Below the pieces are notes generated by a model. That model saw only the letters and a list, made by a program, of their open reading frames with translations, was not told the origin of the DNA and did no database searches. Below are positions 54,531-63,994 of a stretch of 64,000 bases of DNA, in pieces. Origin of the DNA: Curtobacterium sp. 9128 (lineage in GTDB: Bacteria; Actinomycetota; Actinomycetes; Actinomycetales; Microbacteriaceae); contig NZ_LT576451.1 of assembly GCF_900086645.1 (NCBI RefSeq), positions 2,542,001 through 2,606,000 on the forward strand, read 5' to 3'. The stretch's first letter is position 1. Every line of letters starts with the position of its first letter. A program made the translations under genes and the position numbers.

Positions 54531-54677
54531 GCGACCGGTCACGACACCCCGACAGCATCCGGCGACCGGCCACGACACCCCGACAGCATCCGGCGACCGG
54601 CCACGAACCGTCGGCCGATGGCTACCCAGTCGACGGTTGGCGACCACCCGGCGCACGTGAGCGGTGTGTCGTGACCA
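54531..54677. repeat. Nested inverted-repeat element, copy D, with 31-bp tandem duplication
   Basis: The left arm GACCGGTCACGACACCCCG (54531-54561 unit) is duplicated as 54562-54592 with one change, and a partial third copy follows at 54593. The right arm GGTGTGTCGTGACC is near 54663-54676. Inner arms pair near 54593-54650. Same family as copies A-C. Confidence 0.7.
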
Positions 54678-54681
54678 CACG

Positions 54682-54727
54682 ACAGACGGGAGGCGCGGTG
54701 CCAGCTGGCACCGCGCCTCCCGTCTGT
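54682..54727. terminator. Perfect 46-bp palindrome, family member
   Basis: Halves 54682-54704 and 54705-54727 are exact complements, with core GGTGCCAGCTGGCACC and flanking GGGAGGC/GCCTCCC. It lies between bioY and the sufT stop and adjoins element copy D. Confidence 0.78.
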
Positions 54728-54739
54728 GTGTGGTCGCGA

Positions 54740-55069
54740 CTAGATCGAGAAGCCGAGCGCGCGCATCATCTCGCGCCCGTCGTCGGTGATCCGCTCCGGA
54801 CCCCACGGCGGCATCCAGACCCAGTTGATGCGGAACGCGTCGACGATGCCGTCGAGCGCGTTCGCGGTGTCGCCCTCGATGACGTCGGTCAGAGGGCAGC
54901 CCGCGCTCGTCAGCGTCATGCTGATGATCAGCGCGGTCGCCTCGTCGTCCCAGGCGAGGTCGTAGATGAGCCCGAGGTCGACGATGTTGACGCCGAGCTC
55001 CGGGTCCTGGACCTCCTTGAGGCCCTCGACGACCTCGTCGAACTTCTCCGGTGCGAGTGCGGTGATCAT
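54740..55069 (-). CDS. sufT: Metal-sulfur cluster assembly protein (SufT/DUF59)
   Basis: A 109-residue MIP18/DUF59 protein, an Fe-S cluster assembly factor. Motifs are LKEVQDPELGVNIVDLGLIY and MTLTSAGCPLTDVIEGD with the conserved Cys; WVWMPPWGPERITDDGREMM is the C-terminal segment. It ends the suf operon, two bases after sufC. Role by family: cluster transfer to targets. Confidence 0.93.
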   Translation of the reverse strand: MITALAPEKFDEVVEGLKEVQDPELGVNIVDLGLIYDLAWDDEATALIISMTLTSAGCPLTDVIEGDTANALDGIVDAFRINWVWMPPWGPERITDDGREMMRALGFSI

Positions 55070-55071
55070 GG

Positions 55072-55845
55072 TCAGTGCGCCTCGGCTGCGGCTGCGGCCT
55101 GCACGTAGCGGTCGTAGCCCTCGTTCTCGAGCCGGTCCGCGAGTTCGGGGCCGCCCTGCTCGGCGACCTTGCCCGCGACGAACACGTGCACGAAGTCCGG
55201 CTTGATGTAGCGCAGGATGCGCGTGTAGTGCGTGATGAGCAGCACGCCGAGGCCCGTGGCGGCCTTCGCGCGGTTGACGCCCTCGGAGACGATCTTCAGC
55301 GCGTCGACGTCGAGCCCGGAGTCGGTCTCGTCGAGGACGGCGAACTTCGGCTTGAGGAGCTCCAGCTGCATGATCTCGTGGCGCTTCTTCTCGCCGCCGG
55401 AGAAGCCCTCGTTGACGTTGCGCTCGGCGAAGGCCGAGTCCATCTTGAGGTCGGCCATCGACTGACGGAGGTCCTTCACCCAGGTGCGGAGGGCGGGAGC
55501 CTCGCCGTCGATCGCGGTCTTGGCGGTGCGGAGGAAGTTCGAGACGGTGACGCCCGGGATCTCCACCGGGTACTGCATCGCGAGGAACATGCCGGCGCGG
55601 GCACGCTCGTCGACGCTCATCGCGAGGACGTCCTCGCCGTCGAGGGTGATCGAGCCACCGACGACGTTGTAGCGCGGGTGGCCGGCGATCGTGTAGGCGA
55701 GGGTGGACTTGCCCGAGCCGTTCGGCCCCATGATCGCGTGGATCTCGCCCTCGTTGATGGTGAGGTCGACGCCCTTGAGGATCTCCTTGACACCCTGGTC
55801 GGTGTCGATCGAGACCTGCAGGTCGCGGATTTCGAGAGTGGACAT
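55072..55845 (-). CDS. sufC: Fe-S cluster assembly ATPase SufC
   Basis: A 257-residue ABC-type ATPase. Walker A is AIMGPNGSGKSTLAYTIAGH, the signature NEGFSGGEKKRHEIMQLELL, Walker B FAVLDETDSGLDVDALKIV. The variant ERNVNEGFSGGEKKR is typical of SufC. It powers the SufBCD scaffold. AAGGAA precedes the ATG, and 58 bases separate it from the Rieske gene. Confidence 0.96.
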   Translation of the reverse strand: MSTLEIRDLQVSIDTDQGVKEILKGVDLTINEGEIHAIMGPNGSGKSTLAYTIAGHPRYNVVGGSITLDGEDVLAMSVDERARAGMFLAMQYPVEIPGVTVSNFLRTAKTAIDGEAPALRTWVKDLRQSMADLKMDSAFAERNVNEGFSGGEKKRHEIMQLELLKPKFAVLDETDSGLDVDALKIVSEGVNRAKAATGLGVLLITHYTRILRYIKPDFVHVFVAGKVAEQGGPELADRLENEGYDRYVQAAAAAEAH

Positions 55846-55903
55846 TGCGTTCCTTCGGTTGCAGCTGGGTCGCGGCGTCAGCCGCGGGGAAGAGTTGGGG
55901 TCG

Positions 55904-56230
55904 CTAGTCGACGGGGACGGGGTCGTGCACGTCGACGTAGACGTCGCCGTCGCGGACCTCGACCCGGAAGACCGGGACGGGCTCGTACGCGGGGAAGTTC
56001 TGCGGCTTGCCGGTGGTCAACGAGAAGCGGGACCCGTGCGCCCAGCACTCGAGCGAGTCGCCCTCGACGAAGCCCTCGGCGAGGGAGATGTCCCCGTGCG
56101 TGCACGTGTCACCGATGGCGTGCACCGTGCCCGCGGAGTCCTTGACGATCGCCACAGCGGTGCCGTCGACGACGACGCGCATCGGGCTGTCCACCGCGAT
56201 GTCGCCCTCGGCGCAGACCTTCTCGGCCAT
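55904..56230 (-). CDS. Rieske 2Fe-2S protein in the suf operon
   Basis: A 108-residue Rieske-type ferredoxin. The 2Fe-2S ligands are CTHGDISLAEGF (Cys-x-His) and LECWAHGSRFSL (Cys-x2-His), 16 residues apart. Often annotated as a non-haem iron oxygenase ferredoxin subunit. Its position between sufD and sufC is seen in other actinobacteria, and it may deliver electrons for cluster assembly. It overlaps the sufD stop by one base. Confidence 0.93.
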   Translation of the reverse strand: MAEKVCAEGDIAVDSPMRVVVDGTAVAIVKDSAGTVHAIGDTCTHGDISLAEGFVEGDSLECWAHGSRFSLTTGKPQNFPAYEPVPVFRVEVRDGDVYVDVHDPVPVD

Positions 56231-57492
56231 CAGGCGTCCGAGCCGTCCGCCTCGGCCGACGGCGCGACGAGCACGGTCCGCCCCTCGGTGAGCTCCTGCT
56301 CGACGGCGGCGATGAGGCGTTCCTCGAGCTCGGGGGCCCCGATCTTCTGGATGACCTCGACGAGGAAGCCGAGCACGACGAGTCGGCGTGCTTCTTCTTC
56401 CGGGATGCCGCGGGCCTGCAGGTAGAACAGCTGCTCGTCGTCGAACCGACCGGTCGCACTCGCGTGCCCGGCGCCCTGGATGTTGCCCGTCTCGATCTCG
56501 AGGTTCGGGATGCTGTCCGCGCGGGTGCCGTCGGTCAGGACGAGGTTGCGGTTCTGCTCGTACGAGTCGGTGTCGTCGCCGGCGCGGCCGATGAGCACGT
56601 CGCCGATCCAGACGGTGTGCGCACCCTGACCCTGGAGCGCCCCCTTGTAGTTGACCCGACCGCGCGTGTTCGGCGCGTCGTGGTTCACGTAGACCTGCTG
56701 CTCGATGTACTGACCCGCATCAGCGAAGTACACGCCGTACATCTCGGTGTCGGCGCCCTGGGCACCGAGGTGCGTCGACGGGTTGACCCGGACGACGTCG
56801 CCGCCGAGCGAGACCACCACGTGCTTGAGGAAGGCGTCGCGGCCGACCTCGGCGAACTGCGTCGACACGTGGACGGTGTCGTCGGCCCAGTCCTGCAGCG
56901 ACACGACCGTCAGGCGGGCGTTGTCGCCGACGACGATCTCGATGTTCTCGCTGAGGAGCGCCGAACCGCGGTTGTCGATGACGACGATGCCCTGCGCGTT
57001 CGGCTCGGCCGTGACGACGGTGTGCGCAGCGCGGGGCTGCGTGCCGAAGTCCGAGCGGGTGATGGTGATCGACTCGTAGGACTCGGTCGCCTTGATCGTC
57101 ACGGCGAGGACGGCGTCACGCGCGGTCCAGGCAGCGGCCGCCGCCCGGTCCTCCGGGAGGCCCGCCGTGCCGACGCGGGGGTCGTCACTGCGGCCCCACT
57201 CCACGTCGGCGCCGTCGGTCTCCGTCGCCAGGAACGGGTACGCGGAGCCGTCGAGCCCACCCGCGAGGAGCGGTGCGAGCTTGTCGAGCGGCGCGAACTT
57301 CCAGTTGACCTCTCGGCCGGTGACCGTCGGGAAGTCGTCGATGTCGCCCGACTGCGGGCGCGCCGAACGGGTCTGGACGGGGACCTTGGAGTCCCATCCG
57401 CCGTCGGAGTGCGCCTTCGCGCCGTGCTGGACCGTGGCGGACGCAGGCTCGATCGGCTGGTCGATGCGGGGTGTCTGGGTGGGGCTGGACAT
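56230..57492 (-). CDS. sufD: Fe-S cluster assembly protein SufD
   Basis: A 420-residue SufD, part of the SufBCD scaffold. The beta-helix core includes VIDNRGSALLSENIEIVVGD, YIEQQVYVNHDAPNTRGRVN and HASATGRFDDEQLFYLQARG with the shared SufB/SufD motif near the C-terminus. It starts directly after the sufB stop with no gap (TAG then ATG). The first 25 residues are variable. Confidence 0.94.
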   Translation of the reverse strand: MSSPTQTPRIDQPIEPASATVQHGAKAHSDGGWDSKVPVQTRSARPQSGDIDDFPTVTGREVNWKFAPLDKLAPLLAGGLDGSAYPFLATETDGADVEWGRSDDPRVGTAGLPEDRAAAAAWTARDAVLAVTIKATESYESITITRSDFGTQPRAAHTVVTAEPNAQGIVVIDNRGSALLSENIEIVVGDNARLTVVSLQDWADDTVHVSTQFAEVGRDAFLKHVVVSLGGDVVRVNPSTHLGAQGADTEMYGVYFADAGQYIEQQVYVNHDAPNTRGRVNYKGALQGQGAHTVWIGDVLIGRAGDDTDSYEQNRNLVLTDGTRADSIPNLEIETGNIQGAGHASATGRFDDEQLFYLQARGIPEEEARRLVVLGFLVEVIQKIGAPELEERLIAAVEQELTEGRTVLVAPSAEADGSDA

Positions 57493-58911
57493 CTAGCCGA
57501 CGGATCCTTCCATGCTCATCTCGATGAGCTTGTTGAGTTCGAGTGCGTACTCCATCGGGAGCTCGCGGGCGATCGGCTCGATGAAGCCGCGGACGATCAT
57601 CGCCATCGCCTCGTCTTCTGCCATGCCGCGGGACATGAGGTAGAACAGCTGCTCTTCGCTCACGCGCGACACCGTCGCCTCGTGCCCGAGCTGGACGTCG
57701 TCCACACGGATGTCGATCGCCGGGTACGTGTCCGACCGGCTGATCGTGTCGACGAGGAGCGCGTCGCAGCGGACCGTGTTGGCCGCGTGGTGCGCACTCG
57801 GGTCGACCCGGACCTCGCCGCGGTACCCGGCACGGCCGCCGCCACGGGCGATCGACTTCGAGACGATCGAGGACGTCGTGTACGGCGCCATGTGGATCAT
57901 CTTCGCCCCGGCGTCCTGGTGCTGGCCGGGGCCCGCGAAGGCGACCGAGAGCGTCTCGCCCTTGGCGTGCTCACCGGCGAGGTAGATCGACGGGTACTTC
58001 ATCGTGACCTTGGATCCGATGTTGCCGTCGATCCACTCCATCGTGGCGCCCTCGTGCGCGATCGCACGCTTGGTGACGAGGTTGTAGACGTTGTTCGACC
58101 AGTTCTGGATCGTCGTGTAGCGCACGCGGGCGTTCTTCTTCACGATGATCTCGACGACGGCCGAGTGCAGGGAGTCCGACTTGTAGATCGGGGCGGTGCA
58201 GCCCTCGATGTAGTGGACGTAGGAGTCCTCGTCCGCGATGATCAGCGTCCGCTCGAACTGGCCCATGTTCTCGGTGTTGATCCGGAAGTAGGCCTGCAGC
58301 GGGATCTCGACGTGGACGCCCTTCGGGACGTAGACGAACGAGCCGCCGGACCACACGGCCGTGTTCAGCGCGGCGAACTTGTTGTCGCCGGCCGGGATCA
58401 CGGTGCCGAAGTACTCCTCGAAGATCTCGGGGTGCTCGCGGAGGGCCGTGTCGGTGTCCATGAAGATGACACCCTGCTGCTCCAGGTCCTCGCGGATCTG
58501 GTGGTAGACCACCTCGGACTCGTACTGCGCGGCGACCCCGGCGACGAGGCGCTGGCGCTCAGCCTCGGGGATGCCGAGCTTCTCGTAGGTGGCGCGGATG
58601 TCCTCGGGGAGGTCCTCCCACGACTGCGCCTGCTTCTCCGTGGAGCGCACGAAGTACTTGATGTTGTCGAAGTCGATGCCCGTCAGGTCGGCACCCCACG
58701 TCGGCATGGGCTTCCGGCCAAAGAGCTGCAGGCCCTTGAGCCGGTTCTTCAGCATCCACTCGGGCTCGTTCTTGAGGTTCGAGATGTCGGTGACGACCTC
58801 TTCCGAGATCCCGCGACGTGCCGAGGCACCGGCGGAGTCGGAGTCGGACCAGCCGAATTCGTACTGGCCGAGCCCTTCGAGTTCTGGACGGTCGATGAGC
58901 ACGTCGGACAT
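57493..58911 (-). CDS. sufB: Fe-S cluster assembly protein SufB
   Basis: A 472-residue SufB, the scaffold subunit where clusters form. Segments such as [60 protein letters not shown] and [20 protein letters not shown] are diagnostic; the conserved Cys in EGCTAPI and the C-terminal [12 protein letters not shown] are present. GAGGAG precedes ATG 58911. An earlier in-frame start would add 22 residues. It heads the operon; no SufR regulator gene is next to it. Confidence 0.96.
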   Translation of the reverse strand: MSDVLIDRPELEGLGQYEFGWSDSDSAGASARRGISEEVVTDISNLKNEPEWMLKNRLKGLQLFGRKPMPTWGADLTGIDFDNIKYFVRSTEKQAQSWEDLPEDIRATYEKLGIPEAERQRLVAGVAAQYESEVVYHQIREDLEQQGVIFMDTDTALREHPEIFEEYFGTVIPAGDNKFAALNTAVWSGGSFVYVPKGVHVEIPLQAYFRINTENMGQFERTLIIADEDSYVHYIEGCTAPIYKSDSLHSAVVEIIVKKNARVRYTTIQNWSNNVYNLVTKRAIAHEGATMEWIDGNIGSKVTMKYPSIYLAGEHAKGETLSVAFAGPGQHQDAGAKMIHMAPYTTSSIVSKSIARGGGRAGYRGEVRVDPSAHHAANTVRCDALLVDTISRSDTYPAIDIRVDDVQLGHEATVSRVSEEQLFYLMSRGMAEDEAMAMIVRGFIEPIARELPMEYALELNKLIEMSMEGSVG

Positions 58912-59158
58912 GGTCTCCTCGTTTCCTTCTCGTGGCAGCTTCCGGTTCCAACCGGTCGGCGTCGGGCGCCATTCCATCGCGAACCGCCGACAGGGCGATC
59001 ACGGTGCTGCTACCTCGCAACGTCATGGTTCCACGCAGTCCTGGGCATGATCGGCGATCTCGGCCCATTCGGAGCCGGCGCCTGCCTAGACTTGACTGCT
59101 GCTGAACCCTCGAATCCTACAGGTTCACTGCACGGAACAACAGGAAGGCACCACCCTC

Positions 59159-60130
59159 GTGACACGCGTCGGATCCCCCGTCGGCCAGGAGACCCGGACC
59201 AGGTGGTGGTCCCTCCCCCGCGTCGTCGACCAGCGGGTGGTCGTCCTCGCCTGGGCGTCGTTCGTCGTCGAGGTCGTCCTGATCGGCACGGGTGGGCTCG
59301 TCCGCCTCACCGCGTCCGGCCTCGGATGCCCGACCTGGCCCCGATGCACCGCCGACTCGCTCGTGTCGACGCCGGAGATGGGCGTGCACGGGATCATCGA
59401 GTTCGGCAACCGTCTGCTGACCTTCGTGCTCGTGGTCGTGGCCATCGCGATGTTCCTCCTGGTCGTCCGGATGCGTCGTACCCGCCCCGAGTTGTTCTGG
59501 CTCGCGTTCGCCCAGGGCGCAGCGATCCCCGTGCAGGCGGTCATCGGTGGTCTGAGCGTCCTCACGAACCTGAACCCCTACGTCGTCGGGCTGCACTTCG
59601 TCGTGTCGACGCTCCTGACCGCGGTGACGGCCACGCTCGTCTACCGGTCGATGAACGGGCCTCGCACCGCGTCGCGGCTGGTCCCTGGCTGGTACGTCGG
59701 CGTCGTCCGGGGCACGATCGCCGCCACCGCCGTCACGGTCCTCATCGGCATCCTGACCACGGGCAGCGGCCCGCACGCCGGCGCGGACGAAGCGGTCGAC
59801 GGCGGCCGCCTGCACCGCACGGGGCTCGACCCGGCGATCCTGCAGCACGTGCACGCGGTCCCGGCGTACGTCCTCTTCGCGCTGACCCTGGTGCTCGTCG
59901 TCGGTGCCGTGCGACTGCACCTCTCCAGCCGGTGGGCGCTCGTCCTGCTCGTCGTGGAGTTCGTGCAGATCGCCGTCGGCCTGACCCAGGCCCGCACCGG
60001 GCTGCCGGTCGGGCTGGTCGGCACGCACATGGTCCTCGCTGGCCTGCTCGTCGGTGCCGTCACCGTCGTGACGCTGTCCACGCGGGCATCGGGTGGCCGC
60101 CAGGCGGTCCGGGAGCCCCTGCCCCGCTGA
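59159..60130 (+). CDS. ctaA: Haem A synthase CtaA (COX15)
   Basis: A 323-residue membrane protein with about eight helices that oxidises haem O to haem A. Motifs include GTGGLVRLTASGLGCPTWPR and TPEMGVHGIIEFGNRLLTFV (His ligand and GNR), LHFVVSTLLTAVTA, LQHVHAVPAYVLFA and LTQARTGLPVGLVGTHMVLA with the paired His residues. The Cys pair in GCPTWPRC is the extracellular disulfide typical of this class. It is divergent from sufB, with a TAGACT box near 59089. It converges on ctaB. Confidence 0.94.
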   Translation: MTRVGSPVGQETRTRWWSLPRVVDQRVVVLAWASFVVEVVLIGTGGLVRLTASGLGCPTWPRCTADSLVSTPEMGVHGIIEFGNRLLTFVLVVVAIAMFLLVVRMRRTRPELFWLAFAQGAAIPVQAVIGGLSVLTNLNPYVVGLHFVVSTLLTAVTATLVYRSMNGPRTASRLVPGWYVGVVRGTIAATAVTVLIGILTTGSGPHAGADEAVDGGRLHRTGLDPAILQHVHAVPAYVLFALTLVLVVGAVRLHLSSRWALVLLVVEFVQIAVGLTQARTGLPVGLVGTHMVLAGLLVGAVTVVTLSTRASGGRQAVREPLPR

Positions 60131-60165
60131 CCCCCGCCGCACCCGCCACCCGCCACCCGCCACCC

Positions 60166-60216
60166 GCGAAAGCGACAGTGTCCGCCCGGGATCCGGGCGG
60201 ACACTGTCGCTTTCGC
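60166..60216. terminator. 24-bp perfect hairpin after ctaA
   Basis: Arms 60166-60189 and 60193-60216 pair exactly around loop GAT, 36 bases past the ctaA stop. Confidence 0.8.
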
Positions 60217-60261
60217 ATCCGGACGCGCACACCCGCGGGGCGCTGCGTCACGTGCCGGGCA

Positions 60262-60313
60262 CGGTCGGACGGGAGGCTCGTGGCGGGCCCGCCACGAGCC
60301 TCCCGTCCGACCG
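60262..60313. repeat. Perfect 52-bp palindrome, family member
   Basis: Halves 60262-60287 and 60288-60313 are exact complements; flanks contain GGGAGGC/GCCTCCC while the core is TGGCGGGCCCGCCA rather than GGTGCCAGCTGGCACC. The longest palindrome in the window. Confidence 0.75.
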
Positions 60314-60353
60314 CTCCGCCCGTTCCCGCCCACAACGGGCGTGATGGAAAGCA

Positions 60354-60400
60354 GAAACGCGCGTAGGTGGTCGGAAAATCCGACCACCTACGCGCGTTTC
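60354..60400. terminator. 22-bp perfect hairpin facing ctaB
   Basis: Arms 60354-60375 and 60379-60400 pair exactly around loop AAA. It lies downstream of ctaB on the minus strand and probably ends its message. Confidence 0.8.
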
Positions 60401-60424
60401 GACTTCCCACGCGGGAAACGGCCG

Positions 60425-60494
60425 CCCGCGGCGGCACGCCCGCGGCGGCACGCCCGCGGCGGCACGCCCGCGGCGGCACGCCCGCGGCGGCGCG
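60425..60494. repeat. 14-bp tandem repeat, five copies
   Basis: CCCGCGGCGGCACG occurs at 60425, 60439, 60453, 60467 and 60481 (the last with one change), 22 bases beyond the ctaB stop. Confidence 0.92.
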
Positions 60495-60515
60495 CCAGCC
60501 CCAGGGCCGCAGTGC

Positions 60516-61454
60516 CTAGAAGGTGAAGACCTGCGGGAGCAGGGGGTCGATGCCCACCGCGATAAAGAGCAGCGTCAGGTAGGTGATCGAACTGTGGAAG
60601 ACCCGCATCGGCTGGACCTGCTCCACGTGCTGGATCGCCCGGTTGTAGAGCTTGTGCGACTCCACGACGAACCAGACACCGCCCGCGAGCGCAACGACCG
60701 TGTAGAGCGGCCCCATGTGTGCGACCGGGATGAGCAGCAGCGAGCAGACGAGCGTCGCCCACGCGTACAGCACGACCTGCAGACCGACGACCGTGCGGCC
60801 CCGGACGACGGCGAGCATCGGCACGTCGGCGGCGTCGTAGTCGTCGCGGTACTTCATCGACAGCGGCCAGTAGTGCGGCGGCGTCCAGAGGAAGATCACC
60901 ATGAAGAGGATCACGGGCGCCCAGGTCAGCGACCCCGTGACGGCCGCCCAGCCGATGAGCACGGGCATGCAACCGGCTGATCCGCCCCAGACGATGTTCT
61001 GCGGCGTGCGGCGCTTGAGCCACAGCGTGTAGACGAAGACGTAGATCAGGATCGCGGCGACGCTGAGCGCTGCGGCGAGCCAGTTGACCAGGAACCCGAG
61101 CACCGCGGTCGATCCGACCGCGAGTACCCACGAGAACACCAGGGCTTCACGATCCGAGAGCTCACCGGTGACGAGCGGCCGCGTGCTGGTCCGCTTCATG
61201 AGGCGGTCGATGTCGCGGTCGATGTAGCAGTTGAACGCCGACGCCGACCCGGCCGACATCGCGCCGCCCAGCAGCGTCCAGAAGACCAGCCACAGGTTCG
61301 GCACCCCGCGCTCGGCGAGGAACATCGTCGGCGCCGTCGTGACGAGCAGCAGCTCCATCACGCGCGGCTTCGTCAGCGAGACGTACGCTCGGACCTTGCG
61401 GGACAGCGTCGAGCGACGCTCGGTGTCGGGCCTGGTCACGGTGGCAGTCGGCAA
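60516..61454 (-). CDS. ctaB: Protohaem IX farnesyltransferase CtaB
   Basis: A 312-residue UbiA-family prenyltransferase with about nine helices that makes haem O from haem B and farnesyl diphosphate. The Mg-diphosphate motif is [20 protein letters not shown] (N-x3-D-x3-D), with the second motif around [20 protein letters not shown]. The start is TTG at 61454 with GAGG five bases upstream. It converges on ctaA and is divergent from tkt, a common actinobacterial order. Confidence 0.95.
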   Translation of the reverse strand: MPTATVTRPDTERRSTLSRKVRAYVSLTKPRVMELLLVTTAPTMFLAERGVPNLWLVFWTLLGGAMSAGSASAFNCYIDRDIDRLMKRTSTRPLVTGELSDREALVFSWVLAVGSTAVLGFLVNWLAAALSVAAILIYVFVYTLWLKRRTPQNIVWGGSAGCMPVLIGWAAVTGSLTWAPVILFMVIFLWTPPHYWPLSMKYRDDYDAADVPMLAVVRGRTVVGLQVVLYAWATLVCSLLLIPVAHMGPLYTVVALAGGVWFVVESHKLYNRAIQHVEQVQPMRVFHSSITYLTLLFIAVGIDPLLPQVFTF

Positions 61455-61900
61455 GGGGACCTCAGTCTGTTCGCTTCAGCTCGCACGCTCGGTGGACGAC
61501 GCCATCGGCGTCCGGGCATGCGCTGACCCGGAATGTTCACGGGTCATCGACAGTTTACGTGATGGAAGCGCCGCGACGATGCCCCGCTCCCCATCCGGTG
61601 GAGAAGTCGACGCGATGCGTCCCGAGACCGCCGCAGAACCGCGGAACAGCAGGCGACACGCCCGGAGCGGCAACACGCGAGGACCGCGTCCATGAACATC
61701 GGGGGTCACCTGAACCCCTTCTGAGTGGCGGGTCACTATGCTGGAGACGCCCTCCCGCAGTGTGCCCCGACGAAGCCGGCCGCGAAAATGCGCCGGTCGG
61801 CCGCCGGTGACGGCGACACGACGGAGCCCCGGGATGGGAACCATGTCCGTGCGATGGCACGAGCCCTCGCACATGTCGCTACAGAAGGGTCAACATCCAA
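61455..61900. other. Divergent ctaB-tkt intergenic region
   Basis: No gene is supported in these 446 bases; short frames on both strands have Arg/Pro-rich translations. TATGCT at 61738-61743 is a plausible -10 box for tkt with a long leader of about 150 bases, which could carry regulation. Nothing resembling a riboswitch is recognised. Confidence 0.4.
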
Positions 61901-63994
61901 GTGGCTGAATTCACCTGGGACGCCATCGACCGGAAGGCTGTCGACACGGCCCGCGTTCTCGCCGCCGATGCGGTCGAGGCCGCCGGCAACGGTCACCCCG
62001 GCACCGCGATGAGCCTCGCGCCGCTCGCACACCTCCTCTTCCAGAAGGTGATGCACCGCGACCCGAGCGACTCCACGTGGATCGGCCGTGACCGGTTCAT
62101 CCTCTCCGCTGGACACGCATCGATCCTCCAGTACGTGCAGTTCTACCTGCACGGCTACGGCCTCGAGCTCGAGGACCTCCAGCACCTCCGCAAGTGGGGC
62201 TCCAAGACCCCGGGTCACCCGGAGTACGGCCACACCGACGGTGTCGAGATCACCACCGGCCCGCTCGGCCAGGGCCTCGCGTCCGCCGTGGGCTTCGGGT
62301 ACGCGCAGCGCTACGAGCGCGGCCTCTTCGACGCAGAAGCCGGCGAGGGCCAGTCGCCCTTCGACCACTTCACCTACGTGATCGCCGGTGACGGCGACAT
62401 GCAGGAGGGCGTCACCAACGAGGCAGCGAGCCTCGCGGGCCGTCAGCAGCTCGGTCGCCTGGTCGTCTTCTACGACTCGAACCAGATCTCGATCGAGGAC
62501 GACACCGACATCTCCTTCTCGGAGAGCGTCCCGGACCGCTACGAGGCCCTCGGCTGGCACGTCCAGACCGTCGACTGGAAGAAGACCGGCGAGTACACCG
62601 AGGACGTCGAGTCCCTGTACGCCGCGATCGAGGCCGCCAAGGCGGAGTCGACCAAGCCGTCGCTCATCGTCCTGAAGACGATCATCGGCTGGCCGTCGCC
62701 GACGAAGCAGAACTCCGGCAAGATCCACGGCTCCGCGCTCGGCGCCGAGGAGATCAAGGGCCTCAAGGAGGTCCTCGGCTTCGACCCCGAGCAGACCTTC
62801 CACGTCGACCCCGAGGTCCTCGAGTACACCCGTGGCGCGATCGCCAAGGGCCAGGCCCAGCACGCCGAGTGGCAGAAGACCTTCGACGCGTGGGCCGAGT
62901 CTCACCCGGAGCAGAAGGAACTGTTCGACCGCGTCATGTCGAAGACCCTCCCCGAGGGCCTCGAGGCAGCGCTGCCGGAGTTCCCGACCGACAAGGCCGT
63001 CTCCACCCGCGCCGCGTCCGGCAAGGTCATCAACGCCATCGCGCCGCTGATGCCCGAGTTCTGGGGCGGTTCCGCGGACCTCGCGGAGTCGAACCTCACC
63101 ACGATCGAGGGCGCCAAGTCCTTCGGCCCGCTCGACGCGGCCACCAAGGCCTGGAGCACCGACCCGTACGGCCGCGTGCTGCACTTCGGCATCCGTGAGC
63201 ACGCGATGGGCTCGATCCTGTCCGGCATCGTCCTGCACGGGAACACCCGCCCCTTCGGCGGCACGTTCCTCATCTTCAGCGACTACATGCGCCCGGCCGT
63301 CCGTCTCGCCGCGCTCATGCAGGCGCCGGCGATCTACGTCTGGACACACGACTCCGTCGCCCTCGGTGAGGACGGCCCGACGCACCAGCCGATCGAGCAG
63401 CTCTCCGCACTGCGCGCGATCCCGGGTCTCGACGTCGTCCGTCCGGCCGACGCCAACGAGGTCGCGTACGCGTGGCTCGAGATGCTGGGGCACCAGGACC
63501 GCCCGGCCGGCATCGCGCTGAGCCGCCAGAACCTCCCCGTCTTCGAGCGTGGCGACGGTGACGCGTCCGGCGAGGTCTTCGCCTCCGCGAAGAACGTCGG
63601 CAAGGGCGCGTACGTCCTGGCCGAGGCGCCGAACGGCACCCCGGACGTCATCCTCATCGCGACCGGCTCCGAGGTGCAGATCGCGGTCGAGGCCCGTGAG
63701 CAGCTCAAGGCCGAGGGCATCAACGCCCGCGTCGTGAGCGCCCCGTCGCTCGAGTGGTTCCGCGCCCAGAGCGAGAACTACCAGGACCAGGTCCTGCCGA
63801 AGGACGTCACCGCGCGTGTCTCGGTCGAGGCCGGGATCGCGATGAGCTGGCGCGACATCGTCGGCGACAAGGGCCGCAGCGTCTCGATCGAGCACTTCGG
63901 TGCGTCGGCCGACTACCAGACGCTCTTCAAGGAGTTCGGCTTCACGACGGAGCACGTCGTGGCCGCCGCGAAGGAATCCATCGCGGCTTCCTGA
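61901..63994 (+). CDS. tkt: Transketolase
   Basis: A 697-residue transketolase, a TPP enzyme moving two-carbon units in the pentose phosphate pathway. N-terminal substrate/TPP segments are [20 protein letters not shown] and [20 protein letters not shown] (TPP/Mg site); the pyrimidine domain has [20 protein letters not shown], followed by the transketolase motif [20 protein letters not shown]. The gene is complete, ending at the right edge. GTG at 61901 has AGAAGG about 12 bases upstream. The usual neighbour tal (transaldolase) would lie beyond the window. Confidence 0.96.
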   Translation: MAEFTWDAIDRKAVDTARVLAADAVEAAGNGHPGTAMSLAPLAHLLFQKVMHRDPSDSTWIGRDRFILSAGHASILQYVQFYLHGYGLELEDLQHLRKWGSKTPGHPEYGHTDGVEITTGPLGQGLASAVGFGYAQRYERGLFDAEAGEGQSPFDHFTYVIAGDGDMQEGVTNEAASLAGRQQLGRLVVFYDSNQISIEDDTDISFSESVPDRYEALGWHVQTVDWKKTGEYTEDVESLYAAIEAAKAESTKPSLIVLKTIIGWPSPTKQNSGKIHGSALGAEEIKGLKEVLGFDPEQTFHVDPEVLEYTRGAIAKGQAQHAEWQKTFDAWAESHPEQKELFDRVMSKTLPEGLEAALPEFPTDKAVSTRAASGKVINAIAPLMPEFWGGSADLAESNLTTIEGAKSFGPLDAATKAWSTDPYGRVLHFGIREHAMGSILSGIVLHGNTRPFGGTFLIFSDYMRPAVRLAALMQAPAIYVWTHDSVALGEDGPTHQPIEQLSALRAIPGLDVVRPADANEVAYAWLEMLGHQDRPAGIALSRQNLPVFERGDGDASGEVFASAKNVGKGAYVLAEAPNGTPDVILIATGSEVQIAVEAREQLKAEGINARVVSAPSLEWFRAQSENYQDQVLPKDVTARVSVEAGIAMSWRDIVGDKGRSVSIEHFGASADYQTLFKEFGFTTEHVVAAAKESIAAS

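Larger units (their letters stand above)
60131..60515. other. ctaA-ctaB gap with three hairpins and a tandem repeat
   Basis: This 385-base gap between convergent genes holds three long perfect stems (60166-60216, 60262-60313, 60354-60400) and a 14-bp tandem repeat (60425-60494). No gene is visible. Confidence 0.75.

Noticed and set aside
56464..60366. A very long plus-strand open frame (about 1300 codons) across the suf operon
   Set aside because: It is antisense to sufD and sufB, which have complete motifs, has an Arg/Asp/Val-rich composition typical of the complementary frame of GC-rich genes, and runs on into ctaA in another frame.
61455..61900. Riboswitch or attenuator before transketolase
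   Set aside because: The long leader is only inferred, and I could not recognise a conserved fold by eye.
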